64,000 nucleotides of DNA. Origin: Corynebacterium flavescens (lineage in GTDB: Bacteria > Actinomycetota > Actinomycetes > Mycobacteriales > Mycobacteriaceae). Positions 25,158 to 35,177 of this stretch are shown in pieces. The position numbers and the translations under genes were made by a program. The notes under the pieces were generated by a model that ran no database searches, had not been told where the DNA came from, and saw only the letters and a program-made list of their open reading frames with translations. The stretch covers positions 62,001 to 126,000 of the forward strand of contig NZ_VXKK01000042.1 of the NCBI RefSeq assembly GCF_008693105.1, in the 5' to 3' direction. Position 1 is the stretch's first letter, and every line of letters begins with the position of its first letter.

Positions 25158-26268
25158 CACTCGCGCCAGGTGAAAAGCGCGTGGGCAAAAGCCGGCGTGT
25201 GCTCGAGAGCACGGCGCCGTGGTTGGTGCTGTGCTGGGGAGTGTCGTCCAAGGCGTCGTCGATAAGCTGGGCAAGCAGGTGCCCTGCCGCCGCGCCCTTG
25301 GCCTTGTTGGGTTGAATAACGGTGCTCAGACCGATATTGAGAGCGGGGGCGATGCCGTCGAAGCCGGTGACGGAGAGATCCTCCGGGACGCGCAGGCCGC
25401 GCTCGGCGGCCTCGGCGATAACGCCCAAGGCCATAGAATCCGTGGTGCACAAGACGGCGGTGATGTCCGGGTGGGCATCAATAAGCAGGCTCGCAGCCGC
25501 ACGCGCGTTGGCCGGCTCGTTGATGTGCCTGGCCATGACGGGGACAGATTCCGGGTCAATCCCGGCGCGTGAGAAAACCTCCAGGGCACCAAGTACGCGG
25601 GCGCGCTGGACGTGCATGTCTGCATGCGCCAGCTGAGAATAGGGAACGAAGCCATCGGTGCGTGCGTGCTGGAGGCGAATGGTGAGAATGGCGATGCGGC
25701 GATGCCCCGCGTCGACGAGGGCCTGGGCGGCGGGGGCTATCGCCGCATAATCATCGATGCCGACGAAGGGCAGCCCGGCGTCGGTAGGCTGATCGCAGAT
25801 GACGACCGGGAGGCCGCGCCGGGTGACCGCCTCCAGGTAGGCGTCCCCGGCCGCCACGGAATAGACCACGAATCCATCCACGGCGGCGCCGCCGATAAGG
25901 CGCATGGGCTCGTTGCTATCGCCGGCGGTATCGGGGCCGGCGGGGATGAGCGTGAGGGTGGTGCGCGCGCCGGCGGAGGCCTCCGCCATTCCGGCGAGGA
26001 AGTCCACGGAGGCCATGTCCTCGAAGGCATAGGAGAGGTGCTCGGTGAGCAGGACGCCCACGGAACCCGCGCGCCGCGTGCGCAGGTTGCGCGCGGTGGG
26101 ATCCGGGCCGGAGTAGCCGTGTGCCGACGCCGCGGCCAGGATGCGGCGGCGGGTGGCGGGGGCGAGCTGGTCCGGGTGGTTATAGGCGTTGGAGACGGTG
26201 GTGCGTGATACCCCGAGTTCCGCAGCCAGGGAGGCGAGGGTTTTGCGGTTCTGGCTGCGTTTTACCAT
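25135..26268 (-). CDS. ipsA: LacI-type transcriptional regulator IpsA
   Basis: A 377-residue LacI/GalR regulator starting at the ATG at 26268, which puts the helix-turn-helix (TLASLAAELGVSRTTVSNAY) at the N-terminus as in the family. The hinge region and a periplasmic-binding-protein-like effector domain follow (VGVLLTEHL, VDGFVVYSVAAGD, TTDSMALGVIAEA, VTGFDGIAPAL). In C. glutamicum the gene in this position, between otsB and the zinc ABC operon, is IpsA, an inositol-responsive activator of inositol-lipid synthesis. Here the name rests on synteny and domain layout. No ribosome site stronger than average was seen. Confidence 0.85.
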   Translation of the reverse strand: MVKRSQNRKTLASLAAELGVSRTTVSNAYNHPDQLAPATRRRILAAASAHGYSGPDPTARNLRTRRAGSVGVLLTEHLSYAFEDMASVDFLAGMAEASAGARTTLTLIPAGPDTAGDSNEPMRLIGGAAVDGFVVYSVAAGDAYLEAVTRRGLPVVICDQPTDAGLPFVGIDDYAAIAPAAQALVDAGHRRIAILTIRLQHARTDGFVPYSQLAHADMHVQRARVLGALEVFSRAGIDPESVPVMARHINEPANARAAASLLIDAHPDITAVLCTTDSMALGVIAEAAERGLRVPEDLSVTGFDGIAPALNIGLSTVIQPNKAKGAAAGHLLAQLIDDALDDTPQHSTNHGAVLSSTRRLLPTRFSPGASVSAPRAQ

Positions 26269-26339
26269 GCAGGCCAGCCTACCTGGTGTGCAGGCAGTGG
26301 TGCTCACATCTTGCGCGCACGTTTTCAATAGGTTTCCAC

Positions 26340-26356
26340 TTGACAATTGTTTTCAA
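26340..26356. promoter_or_regulatory. Zur-like operator before the zinc ABC genes
   Basis: TTGACAATTGTTTTCAA has arms TTGACAA (26340-26346) and TTTTCAA (26350-26356), pairing at 6 of 7 positions around TTG. This resembles the AT-rich TGAAAA-TTTTCA boxes of zinc uptake regulators. It lies 20 bases before the substrate-binding protein start. A second TTTTCAATA lies 28 bases upstream (26322-26330). In C. glutamicum the equivalent operon is Zur-controlled. Confidence 0.65.
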
Positions 26357-26375
26357 TAATCGCACACTATCAAAC

Positions 26376-27365
26376 ATGAATATCACACGACCTCGTTATC
26401 TACGCCCCGCCGCCGCGCTCCTGACCGGCGGCGCGCTCTTGTTCGCCACCGCTTGCTCGGCAGGGTCCTCCTCGACCCCTTCCGACTCCGCTGCTTCCGC
26501 GGACAAGGACAAGACCATCAACATCGTTGCCTCCACCTCCATCTGGGCAGATGTAGCCAAGGCCGTGGCCGATACCGCGAATGGCGTTACCGTCAACGTC
26601 GATCCCATTGTCAAGGGCAATAGCGTCGACCCGCACCACTTTGAGCCCACCGCCGCAGACATCGCGCGCGCCAACGACGCCGACGTATTGATCGTCAACG
26701 GTGGCGGCTACGATTCCTGGATCTACCAGGCCGTCTCCGACCAGGATCACATCATCTCCGCGCTGCCTTTGACCGATCACGGCAAGCTCGATGATGAGCC
26801 TGACGTGGTTACGCCGCAGGAGGCGAAGGACATCACCAAGCAAGACCCCTCCAAGATCACCAACATCGAGGGCAACGAGCACATTTGGTATGACTCCGCC
26901 GCCATCGAAAAGGTAGCCACCGAGGTCGAGGATCTTATCAATGACAAGGACCCCGAAGCCGGCGCCACCCGCCAGCCGCTGGTGGATAAGATGGAAGCCC
27001 TGCGTGGGCGCGTGGAAGAACTGCCTAAGCTCAACTACGCGCAGACCGAGCCCATTGCGGACTACATCATGAAGTACACCCCCGCCACCGATGTCACCCC
27101 GGAGGGATTCCGCAAGGCCACCATCTCCGAGGGCGAGCCAACCGCGGCGGATCTCGCGCGCTTCCTCGAGGTCATCAACGAGGGCAAGGTAGACCTGCTC
27201 ATTTACAACCCGCAGACCGAGACCGACATCTCCCAGCGCATCCACGATGCCGCGGAGGAGAAGAACATCCCGATCGTAGAGATCGCCGAAACCCCCTCGG
27301 AGGAGACCTCCTTCCTGGACTACTACTCTGGGGTCATTGATTCGCTACAGAAAGTTAAGGCCTAG
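26376..27365 (+). CDS. Zinc/metal ABC transporter substrate-binding lipoprotein
   Basis: A 329-residue cluster A-I (ZnuA/TroA-type) binding protein from the ATG at 26376. The signal peptide ends at a lipobox (FATAC, cysteine near residue 25), so the protein is anchored to the outer face of the membrane. Metal-ligand regions are VDPHHFEPTAAD, EGNEHIWYDS and, near the end, a glutamate-rich ETSFLDYYSG. The long helix linking the two lobes is evident. It lacks a histidine-rich loop. It is the first gene of a three-gene operon with ATPase and permease. Zinc is favoured over manganese because of the Zur-like operator and the C. glutamicum counterpart. Confidence 0.9.
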   Translation: MNITRPRYLRPAAALLTGGALLFATACSAGSSSTPSDSAASADKDKTINIVASTSIWADVAKAVADTANGVTVNVDPIVKGNSVDPHHFEPTAADIARANDADVLIVNGGGYDSWIYQAVSDQDHIISALPLTDHGKLDDEPDVVTPQEAKDITKQDPSKITNIEGNEHIWYDSAAIEKVATEVEDLINDKDPEAGATRQPLVDKMEALRGRVEELPKLNYAQTEPIADYIMKYTPATDVTPEGFRKATISEGEPTAADLARFLEVINEGKVDLLIYNPQTETDISQRIHDAAEEKNIPIVEIAETPSEETSFLDYYSGVIDSLQKVKA

Positions 27366-28066
27366 TGCTTTTAAGTTTTAAGGATGCGGCGGTTGAACCG
27401 CTGTGGTCGCACTTGGATCTCGCCGTCAACAGCGGCGAGTTCATCGCCGTTTTGGGCCCCAATGGCGTGGGAAAATCCACGCTGCTCGGCACCATCCTGG
27501 GCACCCGCAAGCTCACCGCGGGCTCCGTGGACGTCAACTGCCGGGTGGGTTATATCCCGCAGCAGCGCATGTTCCCGGCCGAGTTGCCCCTGCGCGCGCG
27601 GGATCTGGTCTCCCTCTCGCTGGCGCATGGCACGCTGCGCAACCGGCGCCCTTCTCGCGGGAAGGTGGATGAGCTTCTGGCGGAGGTCGGCGCCACGGGT
27701 ATCGCCGATCGCCGTGTTGGTCAGCTCTCCGGCGGGCAGCAGCAGCTCATCCGCCAGGCCCAGGCGCTGGCCAATTCCCCCCAGCTGCTGTTGGCGGACG
27801 AGCCTTTGCTCTCCCTCGACCCGGCGCGGCAGGAAGACACCGTGCAGAAGCTGGATAAGTGGCGTCGGGAGCGCGGCACCTCCATCATCTTTGTCACCCA
27901 CAGCATCAACCCGGTGCTCGACTTCATCAGCAACGTGTTGTACATAGCGCCCTTTGGGCACCTCTACGGCACCGTGGATGAGGTCATGCGCTCGGAGGTC
28001 CTCTCCGGGCTCTACGGCTCCAAGGTCAACGTCATCAAGGTCGATGGGAGGCTCATCGTTGTCTAG
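27365..28066 (+). CDS. Zinc/metal ABC transporter ATP-binding protein
   Basis: A 233-residue ABC ATPase. Visible are Walker A GPNGVGKST, the Q-loop region VGYIPQQRMFPAE, signature LSGGQQQLIRQAQAL, Walker B LLLADEPLLSLD and the switch histidine VTHSI. The GTG start overlaps the stop of the binding-protein gene by one base (TAGTG), so translation is coupled. It powers metal import with the neighbouring permease. Confidence 0.93.
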   Translation: MLLSFKDAAVEPLWSHLDLAVNSGEFIAVLGPNGVGKSTLLGTILGTRKLTAGSVDVNCRVGYIPQQRMFPAELPLRARDLVSLSLAHGTLRNRRPSRGKVDELLAEVGATGIADRRVGQLSGGQQQLIRQAQALANSPQLLLADEPLLSLDPARQEDTVQKLDKWRRERGTSIIFVTHSINPVLDFISNVLYIAPFGHLYGTVDEVMRSEVLSGLYGSKVNVIKVDGRLIVV

Positions 28067-28997
28067 CTTCATTCAGGACACCCAGTATTTGCTCGGGGTT
28101 GACTTCGTTCAATCATCGCTTATCGCCTGCGCCCTCCTCGGCGTGCTTTCCGGGGTGATGACCTCCCTCATCGTGCTGCGGCAGATGTCCTTTTCCGTCC
28201 ACGCCACCTCCGAGCTCGCGCTCATGGGTGCGGCCGCCGCGCTGCTCTTCGGCGCCAACATCGGCTTCGGCGCCATCGCCGGTGCCATCGTAGCCGCCAT
28301 CATCTTGGCCGTGCTCGGCTTCAAGGGCCAGCAAGACAGCGCCATCGGCGTGGTCATGAGCTTCGGGCTGGGGCTTTCGGTGCTCTTCCTCCACCTCTAC
28401 CCCGGCAATGCCACCACGGCCATGACGCTGCTGACCGGACAGATTGTCGGCGTCTCCGCCGCCTCGGTATGGCTTTTGGGGCTCACCACGCTCATCATCG
28501 TCGCCGTGGTCTTCTTATTCTGGCGCCCCATGCTCTTTGCCTCCGCCGATCCCATCATGGCCCAGGCAGCAGGTGTTCCCACCCGCGCCATCGCGGTGGG
28601 CTTTGCCATCCTCGTCGGCCTCGCCGCGGCCCAATCGGTGCAGATTGTCGGTTCGCTGCTGGTCATGGCGCTGCTCATCACCCCGGGCGCCGCGGCGGTG
28701 CAGATTACCTCCTCGCCGCTGCGCGCGGTGCTGTGGGCCACCTTCTTCGCCGAAATCTCCGCCGTGGGAGGCTTCCTGCTCTCGCTCGCGCCTGGCCTGC
28801 CGGTCTCCGTCTTCGTCACCACGATTTCCTTCATCATCTACCTGGTGTGCCGGCTCGTGGGTTGGCTGCGGGGGTGTCGTGCCGTGCGCGATGATATCGC
28901 CGCAGCACGCGGGACCAAGGCCCAGCTCGAGCTCGCCGCCGCGGGCGAGGAGCACCACACCAGCACCCATAACGAGCGCTGCGCGCACCCCGATTAG
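28059..28997 (+). CDS. Zinc/metal ABC transporter permease
   Basis: A 312-residue ABC-3 family permease. The start is set at the TTG at 28059 because GGGAGG lies seven bases upstream; an ATG at 28044 is possible but poorly spaced. Eight or so hydrophobic segments are seen, with family blocks FSVHATSELALMGAAAALL, GVVMSFGLGLSVLFL and GSLLVMALLITPGAAA. The hydrophilic C-terminal tail is histidine-containing (EEHHTSTHNERCAHPD) and might touch metal. The gene overlaps the ATPase gene by eight bases. Confidence 0.92.
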   Translation: MSSFIQDTQYLLGVDFVQSSLIACALLGVLSGVMTSLIVLRQMSFSVHATSELALMGAAAALLFGANIGFGAIAGAIVAAIILAVLGFKGQQDSAIGVVMSFGLGLSVLFLHLYPGNATTAMTLLTGQIVGVSAASVWLLGLTTLIIVAVVFLFWRPMLFASADPIMAQAAGVPTRAIAVGFAILVGLAAAQSVQIVGSLLVMALLITPGAAAVQITSSPLRAVLWATFFAEISAVGGFLLSLAPGLPVSVFVTTISFIIYLVCRLVGWLRGCRAVRDDIAAARGTKAQLELAAAGEEHHTSTHNERCAHPD

Positions 28998-29021
28998 AAC
29001 GCAGGACTAAACTTGACCCCC

Positions 29022-29861
29022 ATGGATTACACGCTGCATCGCCGCCGCATAGAGTTTCAGGGGCATACCCGCACCTTCCTCGTGGTCGAGCCCTCCCACT
29101 TGGGCCCGCACCCCGATCTCTTGCTCTTCTTCCACGGATCCCTGCAATCGGGCAACGTCATGCGGCGTTTCACCAACGGCACCTTCGATGAGTTGGCGCA
29201 ACGCACCGGCACAGTGCTGGTCTACCCCGATGGCGTGGACCGCCACTTCAACGATTGCCGGGCGCAGTTGCCCGTTGCCGCGCGCGAGCTCGGCATCGAT
29301 GATGTGGCCTTTACCCGCGAGCTTATCCGCCTCATGCGCGCGGAGTTCTCCACCTCCCGCACGTTGGCGTGCGGTTATTCCAACGGTGGGCAGATGGTCC
29401 TGCGCCTGCTTTTCGACGCCCCCGGGCTCATCAACCGCGCCTGCATCTTCGCCTCCACCTTGGGCGAAGGGGCTAACCACGCCCCCAGCAACCCGGAGTC
29501 GGCCTATATCCCCACCCCGGTGCTGTTCATGCACGGCACCTCCGATCCCCTCGCTCCCTATGAGGGCGGCGTGGCAGGCATCGATGCGGCGCGTACCCGC
29601 GGACCGGTGACCTCGGCAGAGTGGACGGCACGCCACTTCGCCGCCTTGAACGGCGCGGACTCCCGCCCGCAGATAACCGCCCCTTATCCCGGCGTGAAAC
29701 TACGCCGCTGGGAGGCAGATAACCCGGTGGAGCTGCTCACCATGGAAGGGGTGGGCCACGTCATCCCCTCCGGCAACGAGATAGATCCGCGCCTTGGCGC
29801 CACTACCGACGCTTTTCGCGCGGCTAACGTGGTCGAGCGCTTCTTCGGTTTGAGGCGTTAG
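29022..29861 (+). CDS. Alpha/beta hydrolase, PHB depolymerase/feruloyl esterase-like (LpqC type)
   Basis: A 279-residue esterase from the ATG at 29022. The nucleophile elbow is CGYSNGGQM (serine) and the oxyanion region is [13 protein letters not shown]. The likely catalytic aspartate is in [12 protein letters not shown] and the histidine in EGVGHVIP. There is no obvious signal peptide, although homologues such as mycobacterial LpqC are exported. No strong ribosome site lies upstream, and 24 bases separate it from the permease stop. It may be read through from the zinc operon or carry a short leader. The natural substrate is unknown. Confidence 0.8.
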   Translation: MDYTLHRRRIEFQGHTRTFLVVEPSHLGPHPDLLLFFHGSLQSGNVMRRFTNGTFDELAQRTGTVLVYPDGVDRHFNDCRAQLPVAARELGIDDVAFTRELIRLMRAEFSTSRTLACGYSNGGQMVLRLLFDAPGLINRACIFASTLGEGANHAPSNPESAYIPTPVLFMHGTSDPLAPYEGGVAGIDAARTRGPVTSAEWTARHFAALNGADSRPQITAPYPGVKLRRWEADNPVELLTMEGVGHVIPSGNEIDPRLGATTDAFRAANVVERFFGLRR

Positions 29862-30814
29862 TCCTCGCGCTGCGCTAGGCGGCGCTGACGAGAGAACTCA
29901 TAGAGCACCGCACCGGCTGCCACGGAGGCGTTAAGGGACTCCACCCACGGCGTCATGGGGATGGACATGATGGCATCGCAGTTCTCGCGCACGAGGCGAG
30001 AGATTCCCTTGCCCTCGGAGCCGATGACGATGACCACGGGATCCTTGCCGCCATCATAGCTATCGAGAGTGTGCTCGCCACCGGCATCCAAGCCGACAAC
30101 CTGGTAGCCATTCTTCTGGAACTCCTGCACCGTACGCGTCAGGTTGGTCGCGCGTGCTACCGGCAGGCGTGCGGCAGTACCCGCGGAGGTACGCCAAGCC
30201 ACGGCGGTGACAGAAGCCGAGCGGCGCTCCGGGATGATGACGCCATTGCCGCCGAAAGCAGCCACGGAGCGGATGACCGCGCCGAGGTTGCGCGGGTCGG
30301 TGATGTTGTCCAAGATGACGAAAAGGCCCGGCCGCGTGGAATCCTTGGCCTCGGCGATGAGATCGTGGACCTCTGCATACTTATAGGGCGGAATCTGCAG
30401 GCCGATGCCCTGGTGCATGCCGTTTCCGGTCATATTATCCATCTCGTGGCGCTGTACCTCGAGGATGGGCAAGTTGCGGGAGTTGGCAATGGCCACCGCC
30501 TCGGAGAGACGAGCATCATTGCGGGTTCCGGCCACGATGTAGAGGGAGGTGGCAGGCACCTTGGCGTGCAGGCACTCGATGACCGGGTTGCGGCCCACCA
30601 CCATCTCGGCGGTTTCCTTCTGGTGGCGCCCCGAATTACGGCGCTCCCGCGCGATCTTGGCCTTGTGCTTGGAGTGATAGACGCGGTCCTCGGCCTTGGG
30701 CGTGGGGCCCTTGCCCTCTAGGGCCTTGCGCTGCTGGCCTCCGGTGCCCTTGAGGGCGCCCTTCTTGTTGGTCTTGCGTGCTCCCGCGCCGCCGCGGCCA
30801 TGGATTCTTGGCAT
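29858..30814 (-). CDS. rlmB: 23S rRNA 2'-O-ribose methyltransferase (RlmB/TrmH family)
   Basis: A 318-residue SpoU-class methyltransferase. A long basic N-terminus (about 70 residues rich in K, R and G) precedes the substrate-binding domain ([14 protein letters not shown]). The knotted catalytic domain follows, with motifs [32 protein letters not shown] and [15 protein letters not shown]. It probably methylates the ribose of a guanosine in 23S rRNA. It follows cysS by 16 bases on the same strand, as in mycobacteria. Its stop overlaps that of the convergent esterase gene by four bases. Confidence 0.92.
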   Translation of the reverse strand: MPRIHGRGGAGARKTNKKGALKGTGGQQRKALEGKGPTPKAEDRVYHSKHKAKIARERRNSGRHQKETAEMVVGRNPVIECLHAKVPATSLYIVAGTRNDARLSEAVAIANSRNLPILEVQRHEMDNMTGNGMHQGIGLQIPPYKYAEVHDLIAEAKDSTRPGLFVILDNITDPRNLGAVIRSVAAFGGNGVIIPERRSASVTAVAWRTSAGTAARLPVARATNLTRTVQEFQKNGYQVVGLDAGGEHTLDSYDGGKDPVVIVIGSEGKGISRLVRENCDAIMSIPMTPWVESLNASVAAGAVLYEFSRQRRLAQRED

Positions 30815-30830
30815 GGTGAAAGTCCTTTCC

Positions 30831-32258
30831 TTAGGCCAGCGACCAAGTGGGGCCGTCTGGAGTGTCTGTGATGGTGATGCCCGCAGCCGTCAGGCGGTCA
30901 CGGACTGCGTCAGCGCTGGCATAGTCCCGGCGCGCGCGAGCCTCGGCACGGCGCTCCAGTTCAGCGTGAACGAGGGCGTCCAAGGCCGCATCTGCATTAC
31001 TAGCTAGTGCACCATCATTCCATTGTGGCGCCAAAGGATCAAAGCCCAGGATTCCCGCCATGGCGCGGACCGACTTCGCCACCGCGCGGGCGCTATCAGC
31101 CTCACCCGCCGCGAGGAGCTTGTTGCCCTCGCGCACACGGTTGTGGATCTCCGCCAAGGCGCGCGGCACCGCGATGTCATCGTTGAGGGCGGCGGCGAAC
31201 TCCGGCGTCCATTCCCCTGCCTCTAGATCATCGAAGCGCTGCAGGAAATCCTCGATGCGGCGATAACCAGCCGCAGCCTCCGTCAGGGCAGCCTCTGAGT
31301 ACTCCAGCACCGAGCGATAGTGCGCGGAACCCAGGTAGTAGCGCAGCTCCACCGGGCGCACGAGGTCTAGCATGTGCGGGATGGAGAGCACATTTCCTAA
31401 GGACTTGGACATCTTCTCGCCCGCCATGGTCACCCAGTGATTGTGCATCCAGTAATTGGCAAACTTATCGCCCGCCGCGTGCGACTGTGCAATCTCGTTC
31501 TCGTGGTGCGGGAACTGCAGGTCCAGGCCGCCGCCGTGAATATCGAAATTCGATCCGAGGTAATAGGTGGACATAGCCGAGCACTCCAGGTGCCAGCCGG
31601 GGCGGCCCCGACCCCACGGGGTAGGCCAAGAAGGCTCGCCCGGCTTGGCCGCCTTCCACAGCGCGAAGTCCTGCGGACCCCTCTTGCCCTCGATGTCGCT
31701 CTCGCCCTGCTCCATCTCCTCGACGCGGTTGCCGGAAAGCGAGCCATAGTCAGAGCCTTCCGCGGTGACCCACGCTTGCACGTCGAAGTAGACCGAGCCC
31801 CTAGCCGGATAGGCAAAGCCGCGGTCCATGAGCCGCTGCATGTACTCGACCATCTGGGTGACAAAGGCGGTTGCCCGCGGCTCCACAGAGGGCGGGAGCA
31901 CGCCCAAGGTTTCATAGGCCTTGGCGAACTCGCGCTCATAGGTTGATACCCACTCCCACCAGGGGCGTCCATTCTCGGCGGCCTTGGTGAGGATCTTGTC
32001 ATCAATATCCGTCACGTTGCGCACAAAGGCCACGTCATAGCCTTGGGCAAGGAACCAGCGGCGCACGATGTCGAAGGCCACTCCGGAACGCAGGTGCCCA
32101 ATATGGGGCTGGGCCTGCGGGGTGGCACCGCACAAGTAGATAGACACATGCCCGGGGATGACGGGCACGAACTCGCGCTGGGTGCGCGTAGCGGTATCGA
32201 AGAGGCGGAGTTTGCTGGCAGGCTTTGTTTCAGTCACGGATGCAGTCACGCCTGCCAT
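30831..32258 (-). CDS. cysS: Cysteine-tRNA ligase
   Basis: A 475-residue class I aminoacyl-tRNA synthetase charging tRNA-Cys. Visible are the first zinc cysteine with the HIGH motif ([18 protein letters not shown]), [11 protein letters not shown], the zinc-site region GWHLECSAM with HHENEIAQS, and the KMSKS loop [12 protein letters not shown]. Length is standard. A downstream GTG (codon 8) is an alternative start. It lies between ispF and rlmB on the same strand. Confidence 0.96.
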   Translation of the reverse strand: MAGVTASVTETKPASKLRLFDTATRTQREFVPVIPGHVSIYLCGATPQAQPHIGHLRSGVAFDIVRRWFLAQGYDVAFVRNVTDIDDKILTKAAENGRPWWEWVSTYEREFAKAYETLGVLPPSVEPRATAFVTQMVEYMQRLMDRGFAYPARGSVYFDVQAWVTAEGSDYGSLSGNRVEEMEQGESDIEGKRGPQDFALWKAAKPGEPSWPTPWGRGRPGWHLECSAMSTYYLGSNFDIHGGGLDLQFPHHENEIAQSHAAGDKFANYWMHNHWVTMAGEKMSKSLGNVLSIPHMLDLVRPVELRYYLGSAHYRSVLEYSEAALTEAAAGYRRIEDFLQRFDDLEAGEWTPEFAAALNDDIAVPRALAEIHNRVREGNKLLAAGEADSARAVAKSVRAMAGILGFDPLAPQWNDGALASNADAALDALVHAELERRAEARARRDYASADAVRDRLTAAGITITDTPDGPTWSLA

Positions 32259-32298
32259 CCTAGTAGACGCCGCCTTATCCCCTCACGCATTCGGGGTG

Positions 32299-32811
32299 CT
32301 AGAGCTCCGGCGACTGTTTCCAGACCACCGCGGTGGCCACCGCAGCGCGGCCCTCCTTGCGCCCGGTAAAACCTAGGTGATCCGTGGTGGTTGCGGAGAT
32401 TGACACGGGTGCGCCGACGACTTCGGATAGCACTGCTTCAGCCTCCGCGCGGCGCGGTCCCATCTTGGGAGTTTGGCCCACCAGCTGGGCGGCCGCGTTA
32501 CCAATAGTAAAGCCGTGGGATTCCAAGAGCTCCCGGCACTCTTTGAGCAACCGTGCGCCAGAGACGTTGTCATACTCCTTGCGTCCGACGCCGACGAAGG
32601 AACCAAGATCACCCAAGTGCGCCGCGGAGAGAAGCGCATCAACCAAGGCGTGGGCCACGACGTCTCCGTCCGAGTGCCCCTCACAGCCATCGTCCGCGCT
32701 AAAAAGCAGGCCCGCTATCCAGCAGGGCTTGCCGCTTTCTATCTGATGGGCGTCGGTGGCGATGCCCACGCGGGGAATGATCGGTGCCGGGTTGGCGCTG
32801 GAGCTAGTCAC
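32299..32811 (-). CDS. ispF: 2-C-methyl-D-erythritol 2,4-cyclodiphosphate synthase
   Basis: A 170-residue enzyme of the non-mevalonate isoprenoid pathway. The metal-binding region is GIATDAHQ with an aspartate-x-histidine pair, and the hallmark [18 protein letters not shown] is intact, as are the C-terminal GPRRAEAEA and [15 protein letters not shown]. The GTG at 32811 is chosen because GAGG lies seven bases before it; it overlaps the ispD stop by eight bases. A TTG four codons upstream is the alternative. Confidence 0.95.
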   Translation of the reverse strand: MTSSSANPAPIIPRVGIATDAHQIESGKPCWIAGLLFSADDGCEGHSDGDVVAHALVDALLSAAHLGDLGSFVGVGRKEYDNVSGARLLKECRELLESHGFTIGNAAAQLVGQTPKMGPRRAEAEAVLSEVVGAPVSISATTTDHLGFTGRKEGRAAVATAVVWKQSPEL

Positions 32812-33601
32812 TGGGTACCTCAAATACGGTCGGTTCGGCCTCGTCGACCACCGTGCGGGCCAAGGTCATATCGATGGGGGTGGTGATCTTAAATGCCATG
32901 GGATCGCCGTGGACGGTGACCACGGGGACCCCAAACCATTCCATCAGGCTGGCGTCATCGGTGGCGAGGAAATCCTGCTGCCCAGAAAAATAGGCCTCAT
33001 TGGCACGACGCAGCTGTGCAAGATCAAAACCCTGCGGGGTCTGCACCGCACGCAGGCGGGAGCGATCCGGCGTTTCCTGCACAACGTGGTCCTCGACGGT
33101 CTTGATGGTGTCGGCCACAGGCACGACCGGTATTACCGACGGGTTGCCCTCCAAGACCTTCGTGGCCACCCTGGCAATGAGCCCGGGAGGGGTTAGAGCG
33201 CGTGCCGCGTCGTGGATGAGCACCACCGCATCCTCATCTTCCACGGCCTGCAGGCCCGCCCACACGGAATCCGCGCGCTTCCCGCCCCCGTGGACAAATC
33301 TCACGGGACAATCGACGCCGGAAAGAACCTGCCTGGCGTGGGATTCCATGGACGGGCTGACGACGATGAGGATGGAATCGACGATCTGCGAGTTCACCAT
33401 CGCCTGGACGGAGCGCTCCAACAGCGTCTTGCCGCGCAGCTCCACGTAGGCCTTAGGGATATCGGCGCCCAGCCGAGTGCCCTGGCCGGCCGCGGCGATA
33501 AGCGCGATGACCGGCCGGCGGGCACCTACCCCAGCGCCGCCGCCCTGGCCCTTATTCTTTGTCGTCGAAGGACAGGTCCGCGAGGTCAATGTCGTTCTCA
33601 C
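32804..33601 (-). CDS. ispD: 2-C-methyl-D-erythritol 4-phosphate cytidylyltransferase
   Basis: A 265-residue CTP-dependent transferase, second committed step of the MEP pathway. The nucleotide-binding [17 protein letters not shown] loop, [20 protein letters not shown] and the C-terminal [12 protein letters not shown] are typical. The conserved core begins at about residue 29. No ATG is available near it, so the start must lie inside carD, either at the GTG 33601 given here or at a TTG at 33589. Both overlap carD by 38-50 bases, which implies coupled translation. Confidence 0.93.
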   Translation of the reverse strand: MRTTLTSRTCPSTTKNKGQGGGAGVGARRPVIALIAAAGQGTRLGADIPKAYVELRGKTLLERSVQAMVNSQIVDSILIVVSPSMESHARQVLSGVDCPVRFVHGGGKRADSVWAGLQAVEDEDAVVLIHDAARALTPPGLIARVATKVLEGNPSVIPVVPVADTIKTVEDHVVQETPDRSRLRAVQTPQGFDLAQLRRANEAYFSGQQDFLATDDASLMEWFGVPVVTVHGDPMAFKITTPIDMTLARTVVDEAEPTVFEVPSD

Positions 33602-34142
33602 TATCGAGGCTGGTGGTTACGGACTTATCCTCCACCAATCCGGCGGCACGGTGGCGCTCGATGGTGGCCTGGATTTCCTCCTCCATGGTGTCCGCCTTCT
33701 TCTCATCGACGGGCTTGGCCAAGGCCAGCTCTCCGACCAGAATCTGGCGTGCCTTGGCCAGCATGCGCTTCTCGCCCGCAGACAGCCCGCGATCTTGATC
33801 GCGGCGCCAGAGATCGCGCACTACCTCGGCGACCTTATTGATGTCTCCCGAGGCCAGGCGCTCCTGGTTGGCCTTGTAGCGACGCGACCAGTTGCCAGCC
33901 TCTTCCACGTCTTCCTCACGCAAGACGGCGAAGACCTTCTCTAGGCCCTCTTTGCCAACGACGTCACGCACGCCAACCAACTCGGCGTTCTTGGAAGGGA
34001 CGCGGACTACGAGGTCGGATTGATTGATCTGGAGAACCAGGTACTCGAGGGTCTCTCCGCCCATTTCTCGCTGCTCGATATCCTTGATCATCGCCGCGCC
34101 GTGATGCGGGTAAACAACGACCTCTCCGACCTTAAACTCCAT
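33552..34142 (-). CDS. carD: CarD-like RNA polymerase-binding transcription regulator
   Basis: A 196-residue protein from the ATG at 34142, with a perfect ribosome site (AAAAGGAG) before it. The N-terminal Tudor-like RNA-polymerase interaction domain begins [17 protein letters not shown]. The C-terminal helical DNA-binding domain contains [17 protein letters not shown] and the [16 protein letters not shown] block. In mycobacteria CarD stabilises open complexes at rRNA and other promoters. A low-complexity acidic tail ([14 protein letters not shown]) follows the conserved part. It heads the carD-ispD-ispF-cysS-rlmB group. Confidence 0.95.
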   Translation of the reverse strand: MEFKVGEVVVYPHHGAAMIKDIEQREMGGETLEYLVLQINQSDLVVRVPSKNAELVGVRDVVGKEGLEKVFAVLREEDVEEAGNWSRRYKANQERLASGDINKVAEVVRDLWRRDQDRGLSAGEKRMLAKARQILVGELALAKPVDEKKADTMEEEIQATIERHRAAGLVEDKSVTTSLDSENDIDLADLSFDDKE

Positions 34143-34461
34143 TGCCACTCCTTTTAGCTGCGGATCCATCCCCCGTCACGCTTGGTATAAATCAAGGGAC
34201 GCGGGTCCGCGATAGTCCTTGCGCTTCTCGACGGCAGCGCCGCCCAGACGACGCCACGCATACAGACCGCCAATTCTAGCACGCGCCGAAGTCCAGCCCT
34301 TTTCCTATACCCACTAAGGGAAAGCAACACGGACTGGATACCCCCGTATTACCCCGTGGCCTAACCGCGAGCTTTTAGCGAAACTGTGTACTTCGCACCC
34401 AAAGGGACTAGGCTAAATCGTTGATAAGCTCTGTGATCGCAATCGATGGAGGACACTGAAA
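34143..34461. other. Intergenic region between carD and lpqE
   Basis: About 320 bases between divergent genes. No coding region or structured RNA is evident. It must contain the carD promoter and, near 34410 (TAGGCTAAAT), a plausible -10 element for lpqE. Confidence 0.5.
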
Positions 34462-35049
34462 GTGCAGTCCCTGAAGTCCGCCGCCCGCCGCGGTGCCATT
34501 ATTTCCGTTACCGCCCTGTCCGCGTTGGCGCTGGCTTCCTGCTCTGCAGGTCACGTCACCCAAACGTCCGATAAGGTCGCCGCCGTTGACGGCACCTCCG
34601 CGGCCACCGAGGACGGTAAGGTCGCCGTCCGCGATGTCACCATCCTCGTCGAGCCTGACACCGGTGCGGCCGCGCTGAAGTTCAACGCCATCCACCAGGG
34701 TTATAAGACTGACGTCATCTCCCTCGACTCCGTCTCCGTGGACGGTCAGGATGTCGCGCTGGGCAGCCTCAAGCCGCTCACCCGCGATCAGTCCATCGTG
34801 GCCGATTCCGCAGCCAACCTCGCGGCCTTTGATCAGCACAACACCGACACCGTCCAGTACGTTGCCACCACGTTGAAGAATGATGACTACGGCTACGCCG
34901 GCTACCGCCCGGTAGTCTTCCGTTTCTCCAATGGCACCCTTGAGGTCAACGCCGCTATTGCCGCATCCCCCCTCAAGGCCGGCGAGTACAACCGTGACGT
35001 GGAGTCCACCCACGGTTACACCACCGAGGAAGCACACTCGGGCCACTAG
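34462..35049 (+). CDS. lpqE: LpqE-like lipoprotein
   Basis: A 195-residue exported lipoprotein. The basic N-terminus, hydrophobic segment and lipobox LASC (cysteine near residue 27) are clear. The mature part (VAVRDVTILVEPDTGAAALKF, then VSLDSVSVDGQDV) has an immunoglobulin-like beta pattern similar to PCu(A)C/LpqE proteins, but the methionine/histidine copper ligands are not obvious. In mycobacteria lpqE also lies divergently next to carD, which is the main support for the name. The GTG start follows GGAGG at about 13 bases. Its function is unknown. Confidence 0.75.
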   Translation: MQSLKSAARRGAIISVTALSALALASCSAGHVTQTSDKVAAVDGTSAATEDGKVAVRDVTILVEPDTGAAALKFNAIHQGYKTDVISLDSVSVDGQDVALGSLKPLTRDQSIVADSAANLAAFDQHNTDTVQYVATTLKNDDYGYAGYRPVVFRFSNGTLEVNAAIAASPLKAGEYNRDVESTHGYTTEEAHSGH

Positions 35050-35089
35050 AGCTCACTCAGGCGCGCGAGGTGCGGCGCTCCTTGCATCA

Positions 35090-35153
35090 AATACGACCGT
35101 GGTCCTCCCCACTTCCGGTTCTTTCCGGACTTGGGGAGGAGCACGGTCGTATT
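35090..35153. terminator. Long bidirectional hairpin between lpqE and an ABC binding-protein gene
   Basis: Arms of 29 bases (35090-35118 and 35125-35153) pair at 26 positions around a 6-base loop (TTCTTT). The outer ends read AATACGACCGTG and CACGGTCGTATT. It lies between two convergent genes and is best read as a shared terminator, since the outer A/T bases give short U-runs on either strand. Its length is well beyond the normal. Confidence 0.75.
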
Positions 35154-35177
35154 CTTGCTTCTGAAGTTCCCGGGGTT

